Positions 17,274-25,815 of a stretch of DNA of 64,000 bases are shown here, one piece after another. A model generated the notes under the pieces. The model did no database searches and had not been told where the DNA came from. It saw only the letters and a list, made by a program, of their open reading frames with translations. The stretch spans positions 8,308,001 to 8,372,000 of the forward strand of contig NZ_CP109467.1 in NCBI RefSeq assembly GCF_036227325.1, read 5' to 3'. Source of the stretch: Streptomyces sp. NBC_01465 (lineage in GTDB: Bacteria > Actinomycetota > Actinomycetes > Streptomycetales > Streptomycetaceae). Made by a program: the position numbers and the translations under genes. The number at the start of each line of letters is the position of its first letter. Positions within the stretch are counted from its first letter, which is position 1.

Positions 17274-17829
17274 TCAGTGCAGTTGACCGATCTCCTTGAG
17301 GCGGTCGACGTACGGATCGGGGATGCGGCCGCTGAGGTCAGGCGCGACGTTCAGCGGGAACAGGGCATTGCCCGCGTTGGCCATCTTGAGAATGGTGACG
17401 ATCTCGTCGGCCGGCCGCGGGTTGGTGGCGGGAGGCATGCCCTGAACGGGCGCTTCGTAGACGATGACGTCGGTGGTCCGCAGGGTGTCCTCGTGGTCGT
17501 TGTTCGCGACGACCGTGTGCGGCGGCGTCTTGCGGATCATGTCGCGCACGGGCTGGTAGGGGATCTGGGAGTACGGGATGTTCCAGCCCCAGCCGTCGAA
17601 CCAGGGGTAGTCGATCTGTCCGTACTGAGTCAGCAGCTCACGGAGCCGATTCTCGATCAGCTCCGTTCTGTCGCCGTTGTGCCGGTCCCAGATGGAGAAA
17701 TAGAGTCGTCGGGTTGAAGCCGGCGGGGTTGCCGTTGGGGTCGGCCCACTGGGCGTCCTGGTACGTCGGCATGTTGACGTGCATGAACATGCCGAAGGGG
17801 TCGTCCTTCACCCACCTCGCCCCGGGGCG
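17274..17829 (-). pseudogene. Remnant of an alpha-L-fucosidase-like glycoside hydrolase (GH29)
   Basis: Two pieces in different minus-strand frames belong to one broken gene. The N-terminal piece (about 17700-17829) reads RWVKDDPFGMFMHVNMP and ends at a GFNP segment, the GH29 'FG.F.H' start of the catalytic barrel. At about 17700 the frame must shift by one to continue as SIWDRHNGDRTELIENRLRE, then YPWFDGWGWN and, at the end, NVAPDLSGRIPDPYVDRLKE, the end of the fold. Most of the barrel between them is missing and the signal peptide is lost. It abuts an unrelated FCD-domain remnant on the other strand, so a deletion joined the two. Confidence 0.7.
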
Positions 17830-17835
17830 GACGGC

Positions 17836-18099
17836 AGGTATGCCGCCTACCGCGAATTCGTGGCACTGGACCAGCGCTTCCACGACGCCGTCGCGGCCGG
17901 CGCCGGGCGCCCGCTCCACGCGGACGCCATCGAGCGACTCCACTCCCATCTGTACATCTTCCGGCTCCGCTCCATCCCCGGTGCGGGCGAACCGACCCTC
18001 GCCGAACATGAGCGCATCGTCCGGGCGGGGCTGCGCCGCAGCCCCGAGCGGGCGTCGGAAGCGATGTCCGAGCACCTGCGGCTCAGCCTGGAACGCCGG
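17836..18099 (+). pseudogene. Remnant of a GntR/FadR-family regulator (FCD ligand-binding domain only)
   Basis: About 88 codons encode the second half of an FCD domain, with the metal-binding pattern intact: ALDQRFHDAVAAGAG (Asp and His), TLAEHERIVRA (His) and AMSEHLRLSLERR (His). No winged-helix DNA-binding domain precedes it; instead the sequence passes into the opposite-strand fucosidase remnant. No stop separates it from the downstream membrane gene, so the frame is open from here through 18915. I treat the membrane protein as a separate gene starting at 18166. A readthrough fusion protein is possible but unlikely. Confidence 0.6.
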
Positions 18100-18165
18100 T
18101 GCAACGGGGAAGACGCCCCCCGACCGCGACCGCTCGACCTGCACAGGCGCCCCGGTTCGGGAACG

Positions 18166-18915
18166 ATGGCCGGTGTGGACGACGGCTGGTGGTACCGCAA
18201 CATCGTTGAGCCGGGGAAACTCCCGCTGCTCCTGGCCCTGATCGCGTTCGTCATCACCTTCACGGTGACCCGCCTGGTGACCCGGCTGATCCGCGCCGGC
18301 AAGGGCCCCTTCCGCAATGTCACGCCCGGCGGTCTGCACGTCCACCATGTCGTGCCGGGCATCGTCCTGATGGCGGTCGGAGGATTCTCCGCGATCGCCG
18401 GCGGCCGTCACGGCTTCGGCGCGGGTGTGGCCGCCGCCCTGTTCGGGGCCGGAACAGCCCTGGTGCTGGACGAGTTTGCGCTTGTCCTCTACCTGAGCGA
18501 CGTCTACTGGACCCAGGACGGCACCAAGAGCGTCGAGGTCGTCCTGGTCACCGTGTCCCTGGCGGGGTTGCTGCTCGTCGGATTCGCACCGTTCGGCGTC
18601 GACGGACTCAGCGAAGCCGAACTCCACAGCCGTACGCAGGTGATTCTCACGGTGGGACTGCATCTGGTGCTCTCGCTGGGGGCGTTGCTCAAGGGCAAAC
18701 TCCGCATGGCCGTGCTCGGCGTGTTCATCCCGTTCGTCTCACTGGTCGGCGCGGTCCGGTTGGCCCGTCCGGGCTCCGCATGGGCGAAGCGCTTCTACCG
18801 CGATCGCCCTCGGGCCCGCGCCCGCGCCGTGAAGCGCGCCTACCGCCACGACCGGCGCTGGAGCGGTCTCCGCCGTCGTGTCATCGACCTGGTCGGCGGG
18901 CCGCCCAGCGTGTGA
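18166..18915 (+). CDS. Uncharacterised integral membrane protein
   Basis: This 249-aa protein has about six hydrophobic helices: LPLLLALIAFVITFTVTRLV; a helix after the conserved GGLHVHHVVPG; GVAAALFGAGTALVLDE; VVLVTVSLAGLLLVGF; VILTVGLHLVLSLGALL; and VLGVFIPFVSLVGAVRL. A basic C-terminal tail is rich in Arg. The His-rich HVHHVVPG segment and an acidic LDEFALVLYLSDVYW loop look conserved in similar actinobacterial proteins. The function is unknown. ATG 18166 starts at the point where the sequence changes from the FCD remnant (MAGVDDGWWYRNIVEPGK). Confidence 0.75.
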   Translation: MAGVDDGWWYRNIVEPGKLPLLLALIAFVITFTVTRLVTRLIRAGKGPFRNVTPGGLHVHHVVPGIVLMAVGGFSAIAGGRHGFGAGVAAALFGAGTALVLDEFALVLYLSDVYWTQDGTKSVEVVLVTVSLAGLLLVGFAPFGVDGLSEAELHSRTQVILTVGLHLVLSLGALLKGKLRMAVLGVFIPFVSLVGAVRLARPGSAWAKRFYRDRPRARARAVKRAYRHDRRWSGLRRRVIDLVGGPPSV

Positions 18916-18945
18916 CGACCGGCGCCGATTGAGGCTGAGCACGTC

Positions 18946-19287
18946 TCAGCTGGCCGCCCCGCTCAGCCTGGCCACCGCGGCGGCGCTGTGCTGAGGGCCG
19001 TGACCTTGTTGCCGGAGACATGGAGACGGGGCGTCTTCCTGGTCGCCGGGAAGCGGGACTCCAGAAGCGGTGTGCCGCTCACCTTCTTCATCCCGTTGAC
19101 CCGGGCGACCCAGGCGTCGGCCTTCGCCGGGGAGGCCTTGGCGATCTGGGACTCGAGGGGCCCCAGGAGTCGGACTCGGTGTCGATGCCCGGCACGACAT
19201 GCGCCCGGGCGGGGCCTACGGCGGTGAGAGCGATCGAGAGGCCGAGACCGGCCGCGAGCGCATCGCGGGCCGGTACAGGATCCGGGG
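18946..19287 (-). pseudogene. Decayed gene for a small secreted protein (at least two frameshifts)
   Basis: Three overlapping minus-strand frames join into one plausible small secreted protein. A signal-like ALAAGLGLSIALTAVGPARA runs to DTESDSWGP (about 19165). A one-base shift leads into PLESQIAKASPAKADAWVARV and then HVSGNKVTALS (to about 18985). Another shift leads into AAAVARLSGAAS and a stop at 18946. No usable start codon is in frame with the signal segment, implying a third lesion. No family is recognised. Sequencing errors could mimic this, but the adjacent fucosidase remnant supports true decay. The rest of 18916-19321 shows nothing else. Confidence 0.45.
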
Positions 19288-19321
19288 GACGTATCGCGGC
19301 GCCCAGTGCCAGAATTGCCCT

Positions 19322-21931
19322 GTGTACGGGGAGATCCTCGAACGCGACCACGAGCTGGCCCAACTGGGCGCCGCCGCACGGGAAGCGGCCGGCGGTGCCG
19401 GGTCGGTCGTGCTTGTCTCCGGTGAGGCCGGAATCGGGAAATCGAGCCTGGTCAGAGCGGCGCCCGGGGTGCTTCCCGCGCAGGCGCGGCTGCTCGTGGG
19501 CGAATGCGACGATCTGGTGATGCGGCGCCCGCTGGGCCCTTTCCGCGACCTTGTCGGCGGCGTGGGCGGTGTCGGGACCGAACTCGCGCAGGCGCTCAAA
19601 GGGGGCGGGGACCGGCAACGGGTCTACGACGCCCTGCGGGCGGAGCTGACGGCGGCTCCGCATCCGGTGGTACTCGTCGTCGAGGACGTGCACTGGGCGG
19701 ACGAGGCGTCACTGGACGCACTGCGTTTCCTGGTGCGCAGGGTGGGCCGACTGCCCGCTGTGCTCGTACTGACGTACCGGGACGACGAGTTGGGGCGCGA
19801 ACACCCCCTGCGCCATCTCCTGGGCCAGGTCTCCCGTGTGGACCGTGTGCACCGGCTGCCCCTCTCCCGGCTGTCGCGGGAAGCCGTACGCACCTTGAGC
19901 GCGGCCGGACCTGCCGATGCGGTCGAGGTGTACGAGGCGACGTCCGGCAACCCCTTTTTCGTGGCCGCGGTCCTGGCCGCCGGTGGTACGGGGTCGGTTC
20001 CCCCGACCGTGGTCGACGCCGTGCTGGCCCGCCTCCGCGGCCTCGACACCCGTACCCGCGACGCCCTCGAACAACTCGCCGTTGTGCCCTCCGCAGTGGA
20101 GCGGGGCCTGGTGGACGCGCTGCTGACGGACGGGGACGCCGTACTCGCCCAGGCCGAGCAGCGCGGACTGCTCACCGTCACCCCGGAGCGGGCCGGCTTC
20201 CGGCACGAGATCATCCGCCGTGCCGTCGCCGACTCGCTGCCCGCCGCGCGGCGCATCGCGCTCAACCGCGACGTGCTCGACGCGCTGATCGCACAGCCGG
20301 GCGCCGACCCGTCCCGGATCGTCCACCACGCGGCGCAGGCCGGTGACCAGGACGCGATCGCGCACTACGGCCCCGACGCCGCCCGCGATGCCTCCCGGGC
20401 CGGTGCCCACCGCGAAGCCGCCGCGCAGCTCAGGCTCGTACTGCGCCAACGGCAGCGCTACGGTCCGGCAGCTCTGGCGACGCTTCTTGAGCAGTACGCG
20501 GTGGAGAGCTACACCATCGCCGACTCGGCGGCCGCCGTCGGCGCGCAGTGCGAAGCCGTGGCCCTGCGCCGGTCCCTCGGCGACACCCGGGCGCTCGGCG
20601 CCGATCTGCGCTGGCTCTCCAGGATCCACTGGTGGGCGGGGGACGCCGACGCGGCGCAGGAGTCCGCGCGCGAGGCCATCGCCGTGCTGGAGCAGACGGA
20701 CGACGGGCGGCTGCTCGCCCTGGCGCTGAGCAACACCTCCCAGCTCCACATGCTCGCCGACCGCACCGACGAGGCCGTCGAGTTCGGCGAACGCGCCATC
20801 GTCCTGGCCCGCAAGGAGGGCGACGCGGCGATCCTCTCGCACGCCCTCAACAACGTCGGCGCCGCACTCTGGCGCAGCGGAGACCCGCGCGGGCGGCCCC
20901 AGTTGGAGGAGAGTCTGCGGGTGGCGCTGGCCGCAGGCGAGGTCGAGCATGCCTGCCGGGCGTACGCCAACATCATCTGGACGCTCCTGGAGAACCTCCA
21001 GTACGACGAGGCCGACCGTTTCCTGGGTCCGGCACTGGAACTGGCGGACCGGGCCGAGCACCTCGGATTTCTCAGTTATCTGCAGGTCGAGACGGCGCTG
21101 CGGCGGTTCGCCTCGGGGGAGTGGGGCGAGGCGGAGCGGTACGCGGAACTCGGCGTCCACGATCCGGTACCGGGCCGCTGCCCCGCCCTGACCGTACTGG
21201 GGCGGGTGCGGATCCGGCGCGGTACGCCCGGCGGCGACGAACTCCTCGCCCAGGCCTGGGAGATGGCGGTGGGCACCCGTGAACTCCAGCGCACCGGACC
21301 CGTGGCAGCGGCCCGCGCCGAGGCTGCCTGGCTCCGCGGCGACCACGAGGGAGCGGTGGCCGCCGCGGGCCCCGTCCACGACCAGGCGCGCCAACTCACC
21401 TACACGGCGCACCAGTCGGAGCTCGGATACTGGCTCGGCAAGGCCGGGCACCCCGTCGCGCCTGACGGCTCCGGACATCCGTACGCGCTCCAGGCCGCGG
21501 GCCGGTGGCAGGCGGCGGCCGACGCCTGGGAAGCGGCGGGCTGCCCTTACGAGCACGCCTCGGCGCTCGCCGAAAGCCCGGCCCCCGAGGACAAACTGGC
21601 GGCCCTCGCCGAGCTCGACGCACTCGGCGCCGAGCCGCTGGCCCGCCGGGTCAGGGCCGAGCTGCGCGCACTCGGCGTGCGCCGGATCCCGCGCGGCCCG
21701 GTGGCGGCGACGCGGGAGAACCCCGCCGGGCTCACCGAGCGCCAGCTGCAGGTGATGCGCCTGCTCGCGGAGGGCCTGACCAATCCCGAGATCGCGCACC
21801 GCCTGGTGGTGTCGGTCCGTACCGTCGACAACCACGTCTCGGCCGTACTCGAGAAACTCGGCGCCCGCACCCGACGCCAGGCCACGCTCCGTGCGGCTGA
21901 TTTGGGGCTGCTGCCGGGACGCGAGAAGTAG
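19322..21931 (+). CDS. LAL-type LuxR-family transcriptional regulator (ATPase plus TPR plus HTH)
   Basis: This is an 869-aa MalT-like regulator. It has an N-terminal AAA/STAND ATPase with Walker A GEAGIGKSSL (about 37-46) and Walker B VVLVVEDVHWAD. A long helical TPR-like middle follows (for example SNTSQLHMLADRTDEAVEFGERA). The C-terminal LuxR HTH carries LTERQLQVMRLLAEG, then NPEIAHRLVVSVRTVDNHV. LAL proteins usually activate neighbouring catabolic or antibiotic genes. GTG 19322 begins the conserved start MYGEILERDHELAQL; the frame is open further left over the decayed gene but is not coding there. The FAD oxidoreductase 105 bp downstream is the obvious candidate target. Confidence 0.9.
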   Translation: MYGEILERDHELAQLGAAAREAAGGAGSVVLVSGEAGIGKSSLVRAAPGVLPAQARLLVGECDDLVMRRPLGPFRDLVGGVGGVGTELAQALKGGGDRQRVYDALRAELTAAPHPVVLVVEDVHWADEASLDALRFLVRRVGRLPAVLVLTYRDDELGREHPLRHLLGQVSRVDRVHRLPLSRLSREAVRTLSAAGPADAVEVYEATSGNPFFVAAVLAAGGTGSVPPTVVDAVLARLRGLDTRTRDALEQLAVVPSAVERGLVDALLTDGDAVLAQAEQRGLLTVTPERAGFRHEIIRRAVADSLPAARRIALNRDVLDALIAQPGADPSRIVHHAAQAGDQDAIAHYGPDAARDASRAGAHREAAAQLRLVLRQRQRYGPAALATLLEQYAVESYTIADSAAAVGAQCEAVALRRSLGDTRALGADLRWLSRIHWWAGDADAAQESAREAIAVLEQTDDGRLLALALSNTSQLHMLADRTDEAVEFGERAIVLARKEGDAAILSHALNNVGAALWRSGDPRGRPQLEESLRVALAAGEVEHACRAYANIIWTLLENLQYDEADRFLGPALELADRAEHLGFLSYLQVETALRRFASGEWGEAERYAELGVHDPVPGRCPALTVLGRVRIRRGTPGGDELLAQAWEMAVGTRELQRTGPVAAARAEAAWLRGDHEGAVAAAGPVHDQARQLTYTAHQSELGYWLGKAGHPVAPDGSGHPYALQAAGRWQAAADAWEAAGCPYEHASALAESPAPEDKLAALAELDALGAEPLARRVRAELRALGVRRIPRGPVAATRENPAGLTERQLQVMRLLAEGLTNPEIAHRLVVSVRTVDNHVSAVLEKLGARTRRQATLRAADLGLLPGREK

Positions 21932-22036
21932 GTACCCGGCGGGCGCGAGCTAGGTGTCCGGCACGGATACCGGCGTCCGCGGTCCGGACTAGAACAGACG
22001 AATCCGAACCGAACACCGGACACACGGGGGATTCAC

Positions 22037-23452
22037 ATGGCCATGACGCCTGCACAAGCGGCGCGCCAGGAGCTCGCAGGATTCAAGGGAGAACTGACCG
22101 GACCGGAGGACTCCGGCTACGAGAAGGCCCGAGCCGTCTACAACGCGATGATCGACAGGCGGCCCGGGCTCATCGCGACCTGCACCGACGCCGATGACGT
22201 GGCCCGCGTCGTCGGCTTCGCACGCGACCGCGGCCTGCTGCTCGCGGTACGCGGCGGCGGCCACCACGGGGCAGGTCTCGGGACCTGTGACGGGGGAGTG
22301 GTCGCCGACCTGTCTCCGCTCAAGGAGGTGCACGTCGATCCGGCCGCCCGGACCGTGCGCGTCGGCGGCGGCTGCGTATGGGGCGAGGTGGACCGGGCGA
22401 CGAACGAGCACGGACTGGCCACTCCGAGCGGCATCGTCTCCACGACGGGGGTCGGCGGCATCACCCTGGGCGGTGGCATCGGCCATCTGACCCGTAAGTT
22501 CGGACTGACCGTCGACAACCTGCTGGAGGCCGACGTCGTGCTGGCCAGTGGCGAGCGCGTACGGGCGAGCGCCGACGAACACGCCGACCTGTACTGGGCG
22601 ATCCGCGGCGGCGGAGGCAACTTCGGCGTCGTCATCTCCTTCCTCTTCAGGCTGCACGAGCTGAGCACGGTCGTCGCGGGACCCACCTTCTGGCCCGTCG
22701 AGCTGGGAGCCGAAGTCCTCGCCGCCTACCGGGACTTCCTCCCCTCGGCACCGCGCGAACTGAACGGGTTCTTCCTCTACGGCAGCGTCCCGCCGGCCCC
22801 TCCGTACCCCGAGGAGCTCCAGCTCCGCAAAGCGTGCGGCGTCGTCTGGTGCTACGCGGGCGACGACACGGACGCGGCGGCCCGCGCCATGGCCCCGCTG
22901 CTCTCGGCGCTGCCCGAACCGATGCTGCACGGCCCGGGACCGATGCCGCACCCCGCGCTCCAGTCGGCCTTCGACGGGCTCTACCCGGCCGGCGACCAGT
23001 GGTACTGGCGCGCGGACTTCGTCAACGAGATCCCCGACGAGGCCCTCGCCCTGCACGCCAAGTTCGGGGCCGAACTGCCCACCCCGCAGTCGACGATGCA
23101 CCTGTACCCGATCGACGGCGCCGTCCACGACCACGCACCGGCCGACACTCCGTGGAGCTACCGCGACTCGGGCTGGGCCTCCGTCTACGCGGGAGTGGAC
23201 GGGGACCCGGGCAACGCCGACCTCATCAAGCGCTGGACGGTCGACTACTTCGACGCACTGCACCCGTACTCGGCGGGCGGCGCCTACGTGAACATGATGA
23301 TGGACGAGGGGCAGGAGCGGGTGCGGGCCAGCTACCGCGACAACTACACGCGGCTGGCCCGTATCAAGGCCGAGTACGACCCGGAGAACCTGTTCCGCCT
23401 CAACCAGAACATCCAGCCCGCCCCGAAGCCCCCCTTCGAGGCGCGGCCCTGA
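22037..23452 (+). CDS. FAD-binding oxidoreductase with berberine-bridge-enzyme (BBE) C-terminus
   Basis: This 471-aa PCMH-fold flavoenzyme shows VRGGGHHGAGLG, whose His76 is the usual 8-alpha covalent FAD ligand. GVGGITLGGGIGHLTRKFGLTVDNL follows, then WAIRGGGGNFGVV. The BBE domain is at the C-terminus (YRDNYTRLARIKAEYDPENLFRLNQN). The cysteine used for a second flavin linkage in BBE enzymes is Val here (SGIVSTTGVGG), so attachment is probably single. Relatives oxidise alcohols, sugars or secondary metabolites; the substrate is unknown. There is no Tat or Sec signal. A GGGGG lies before ATG 22037. Confidence 0.9.
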   Translation: MAMTPAQAARQELAGFKGELTGPEDSGYEKARAVYNAMIDRRPGLIATCTDADDVARVVGFARDRGLLLAVRGGGHHGAGLGTCDGGVVADLSPLKEVHVDPAARTVRVGGGCVWGEVDRATNEHGLATPSGIVSTTGVGGITLGGGIGHLTRKFGLTVDNLLEADVVLASGERVRASADEHADLYWAIRGGGGNFGVVISFLFRLHELSTVVAGPTFWPVELGAEVLAAYRDFLPSAPRELNGFFLYGSVPPAPPYPEELQLRKACGVVWCYAGDDTDAAARAMAPLLSALPEPMLHGPGPMPHPALQSAFDGLYPAGDQWYWRADFVNEIPDEALALHAKFGAELPTPQSTMHLYPIDGAVHDHAPADTPWSYRDSGWASVYAGVDGDPGNADLIKRWTVDYFDALHPYSAGGAYVNMMMDEGQERVRASYRDNYTRLARIKAEYDPENLFRLNQNIQPAPKPPFEARP

Positions 23453-23631
23453 CGGAGGGAAGGATCGGCCGGGCGAGCGGTGTTCCGTGGGCCGGACGGG
23501 GGAATCCGGGCGTGTTCCTGATAGGGGAACGGCGGAACACCGCACACCTCCTGGTAGAGGCGCGGTTCCGGTACAGCAGTCACTCGGGGCACCAGAGCAA
23601 CGAGGCCGCGCACTCCATGGAGGTTGGTCTC

Positions 23632-24024
23632 ATGCGTTCGATACGTGCTCTCTCGGGTCTCGCCCTGGCCGGTGCCGTCCTGGCGATGGCGGCGCCCAAT
23701 GCCCACGCGGTGTCGGCGAGCTGCCAGAAGGCACTGGACGACGCTGAGATTGCTCAGCGCAATTTCGACACGATCAGCAAGGACCCGACCACCTCGGAGG
23801 AGGACAAGAAGAACGCCGAGGACGAGGCCAACATGACCGCGTCGACGGCTCAGCGATTCTGTGACTCCACGGACTCGGCGGTGACGGGTTCGGTCAAGGC
23901 GGGTCTGGGCGGCACGCAGGGCGGCACCGGCCCGGGCGAGCTCGCGGGCGGCGCGGCACTGCTCGCCGCGGGTGCCGCGGGCGGCGTGATGATCATCCGC
24001 CGCCGCGCGGCCGGCGAGCGCTGA
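23632..24024 (+). CDS. Small secreted, C-terminally membrane-anchored protein linked to a class F sortase
   Basis: This 130-aa protein has an N-terminal Sec signal (MRSIRALSGLALAGAVLAMA, cleavage near NAHA-VSA). A short charged extracellular domain carries two Cys (QKALDDAEIAQRNFDTISKD onward). A Gly-rich linker, a hydrophobic helix LAGGAALLAAGAAGGVMII and an RRR tail complete it. That is the shape of a sortase substrate, but no LPXTG-like motif is seen; the sequence before the helix is GGTGPGE. GGAGG (23619-23623) sets ATG 23632, although ATG 23617 is in frame. The class F sortase gene follows, separated by a strong hairpin. Confidence 0.78.
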   Translation: MRSIRALSGLALAGAVLAMAAPNAHAVSASCQKALDDAEIAQRNFDTISKDPTTSEEDKKNAEDEANMTASTAQRFCDSTDSAVTGSVKAGLGGTQGGTGPGELAGGAALLAAGAAGGVMIIRRRAAGER

Positions 24025-24038
24025 CCGATCGCCATCGC

Positions 24039-24081
24039 CTCCCCGTGCACCGGCCCCTTCGGGAGGCCGGTGCACGGGGAG
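24039..24081 (+). terminator. Strong hairpin terminator between the anchored protein and the sortase
   Basis: A perfect 17-bp stem is formed by 24039-24055 (starting CTCCCCGTGCACC) and 24065-24081. The 9-nt loop can close further as CC-UUCG-GG, a very stable tetraloop. There is no T-tract, as is common in Streptomyces. It lies 15 bp after the 24024 stop, so it would attenuate or end transcription before the sortase. Confidence 0.8.
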
Positions 24082-24119
24082 GCGGCCGTCTCCCACCCCA
24101 CCGAGGAACCCGTATCGCC

Positions 24120-24767
24120 ATGACGAACTCCCGGAGCGCCGCCGATGTCCGCCTCTGGCCGAGGGTCGTACTCGTCGTCCTGGCGCTGCTCGCCGGCGGG
24201 CGCATGATCGCCGACGGCGGCGCGCACACGGGGGACGCGCCCAGGCCCTCTGCCGCGGACGCGTTCGGCACCACCGGCGGCCAGGGCGCCGCTCCGGCCG
24301 TAGGGTCACTGCCGCCCTCCGAGCCGTCACGCGTCAAGATCAAGGCCATCGACGTGGACGCCCCGCTGACCGGGCTCGATCGGGACGCGAACAACACACT
24401 GCAGGCGCCGCCCGACGACGACGCGAACCTGGCCGGCTGGGACGAGAACGGCATCACCCCCGGCAGCACGGGAACGGCCGTCATCGCCGCACACCTCGAC
24501 ACGGCCGAAGGCCCCGCCGCCTTCTACGGCCTCAGCTCGCTCCACAAGGACAACACGGTGGACGTCACGCGCGCCGACGGGCGTACCGCCGTCTTCACCG
24601 TCGACGCGGTCGAGGAGTACGAGAAGGACGATTTTCCCAGCGAGAAGGTGTACCGGAACGCCACGCGTGCGGAACTGCGGCTGATCACCTGCGGCGGCAA
24701 CTACACCAAGAAGAACGGCTATTCGGGGAACGTCGTGGTCTACGCCCACCTCACCGGAGTGAGCTGA
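24120..24767 (+). CDS. Class F sortase
   Basis: This 215-aa extracytoplasmic transpeptidase has a single N-terminal signal-anchor (WPRVVLVVLALLAGGRMIADG). A disordered Pro/Ser stretch follows, then the sortase barrel: VIAAHLDTAEGPAAFYGLS with catalytic His125 and ELRLITCGGNYTKKNGYSGNVVVYAH with catalytic Cys191. An Arg normally follows the Cys in sortases; here the region holds only Lys197/198 and Asn204. Class F enzymes are common in actinobacteria and their sorting signals are mostly undefined. The preceding small anchored protein is the likely substrate. The TDT transporter gene begins 3 bp after its stop. Confidence 0.88.
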   Translation: MTNSRSAADVRLWPRVVLVVLALLAGGRMIADGGAHTGDAPRPSAADAFGTTGGQGAAPAVGSLPPSEPSRVKIKAIDVDAPLTGLDRDANNTLQAPPDDDANLAGWDENGITPGSTGTAVIAAHLDTAEGPAAFYGLSSLHKDNTVDVTRADGRTAVFTVDAVEEYEKDDFPSEKVYRNATRAELRLITCGGNYTKKNGYSGNVVVYAHLTGVS

Positions 24768-24770
24768 CGC

Positions 24771-25718
24771 GTGGCCGGCGCGCAGGCCGTCTTCGGCGCG
24801 TGGTGGCGCAGGGTGCCGCCCGCGGAGGGTGCCGTCGTGATGGCCACCGGCATCATCTCCGTCGGACTGCACCTGACCGGTCACGAGACGCTGTCGCGCA
24901 CGGCGCTCGTGCTGGCCGGAGTGCTGTGGCTGCTGCTCGCGGCGGACTTCGCGGTCCGGCTCGTGGGCGATCGCGCCCGGTGGACGGCCGAGGCGGGCAC
25001 CCCGGCGGCCCTCACCGCGGTCGCCGCCACCACCGTGCTCGGCACCCGGCTGTCCCTGCTGGGGTGGCAGGCGCCGGCGGTGGCGCTGCTCGTGCTCTCC
25101 GCCGTGGTGTGGCCGGTGCTGATGCTCGCGGTGACGCGCCAGTGGGGACGCCGTATGCCCGGGGGAGTGTTCCTCGTGTGCGTCGCCACGCAGGGGCTGG
25201 TCGTGCTCGCCGCGACGCTGGCGTCCGCCGAGTCCGTGCAGTGGCTCGCCCGCCTGGGGGCGGTCTTCTTCTGTCTGGGCCTGTTCCTGTATGTGGACGC
25301 GTTCATACGCTTCGATCTCGGCAACCTGCGTACGGGCGCGGGCGACCAGTGGGTCGCGGGAGGCGCGCTGGCGATCTCGGCCCTGGCGGGCGCCAAGCTG
25401 CTCGCGGTCCTGCAGCTCGGCACGGCCGTTCACGACGTGCTCCGCGGCGCGACGCTCGTGGTGCTCGCCCTCGACCTGGCCTGGTACTGCGTACTCCTCT
25501 GGGGCGAGGTGCGCTGGCCGCGTCCGCACTACGACGTCCGGCGCTGGGCGACGGTGTTCCCGATGGGGATGACATCGGTGGCCACGTTGTCGGTCGCGGG
25601 CGCCGCGAACGTCCCCTGGCTGGAGGGCCCGGGACGGGTCCTGCTGTGGGTCGCTGTCGCGGCATGGCTGGCGGCCTGCGCGGGGGCGGCCCGGACCGCG
25701 GTCCGCCAGAGGCGTTGA
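24771..25718 (+). CDS. TDT-family transporter (tellurite-resistance/C4-dicarboxylate type)
   Basis: This 315-aa polytopic membrane protein has about ten helices. It begins with the family motif PAEGAVVMATGIISVGLHL and near the end has VFPMGMTSVATLSV, both typical of TehA/SLAC1/Mae1 relatives. These carry anions such as tellurite, sulfite, malate or chloride; the substrate here is undetermined. GTG 24771 is 3 bp after the sortase stop, implying cotranscription, though a functional link is not obvious. Confidence 0.83.
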   Translation: MAGAQAVFGAWWRRVPPAEGAVVMATGIISVGLHLTGHETLSRTALVLAGVLWLLLAADFAVRLVGDRARWTAEAGTPAALTAVAATTVLGTRLSLLGWQAPAVALLVLSAVVWPVLMLAVTRQWGRRMPGGVFLVCVATQGLVVLAATLASAESVQWLARLGAVFFCLGLFLYVDAFIRFDLGNLRTGAGDQWVAGGALAISALAGAKLLAVLQLGTAVHDVLRGATLVVLALDLAWYCVLLWGEVRWPRPHYDVRRWATVFPMGMTSVATLSVAGAANVPWLEGPGRVLLWVAVAAWLAACAGAARTAVRQRR

Positions 25719-25815
25719 CGCGCACACGCCACAGCCCTACTGTCACTTGCTGTTCATATCAGAACACGACGTTCACGATGATGAACTCCATCGAGTCGAC
25801 GGGAAGGCACCCCCC

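Noticed and set aside
17779..18165. Reading the FCD remnant and membrane protein as a single fusion gene
   Set aside because: The frame is open throughout, but the FCD half-domain lacks its own start and DNA-binding part, and the membrane protein has a natural ATG at 18166. Fusion by chance readthrough is the simpler view.
21954..22023. Inverted GTGTCCGG / CCGGACAC 8-bp arms between the LAL regulator and the FAD oxidoreductase
   Set aside because: The arms are 54 bp apart and short; in this GC-rich context it may be chance. It could be a looped LAL site, but the support is too weak to annotate.
23479..23541. Inverted GGTGTTCCG / CGGAACACC 9-bp arms upstream of the sortase-linked protein
   Set aside because: They are perfect but 45 bp apart, with no promoter that I can align to them. 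Noted only.
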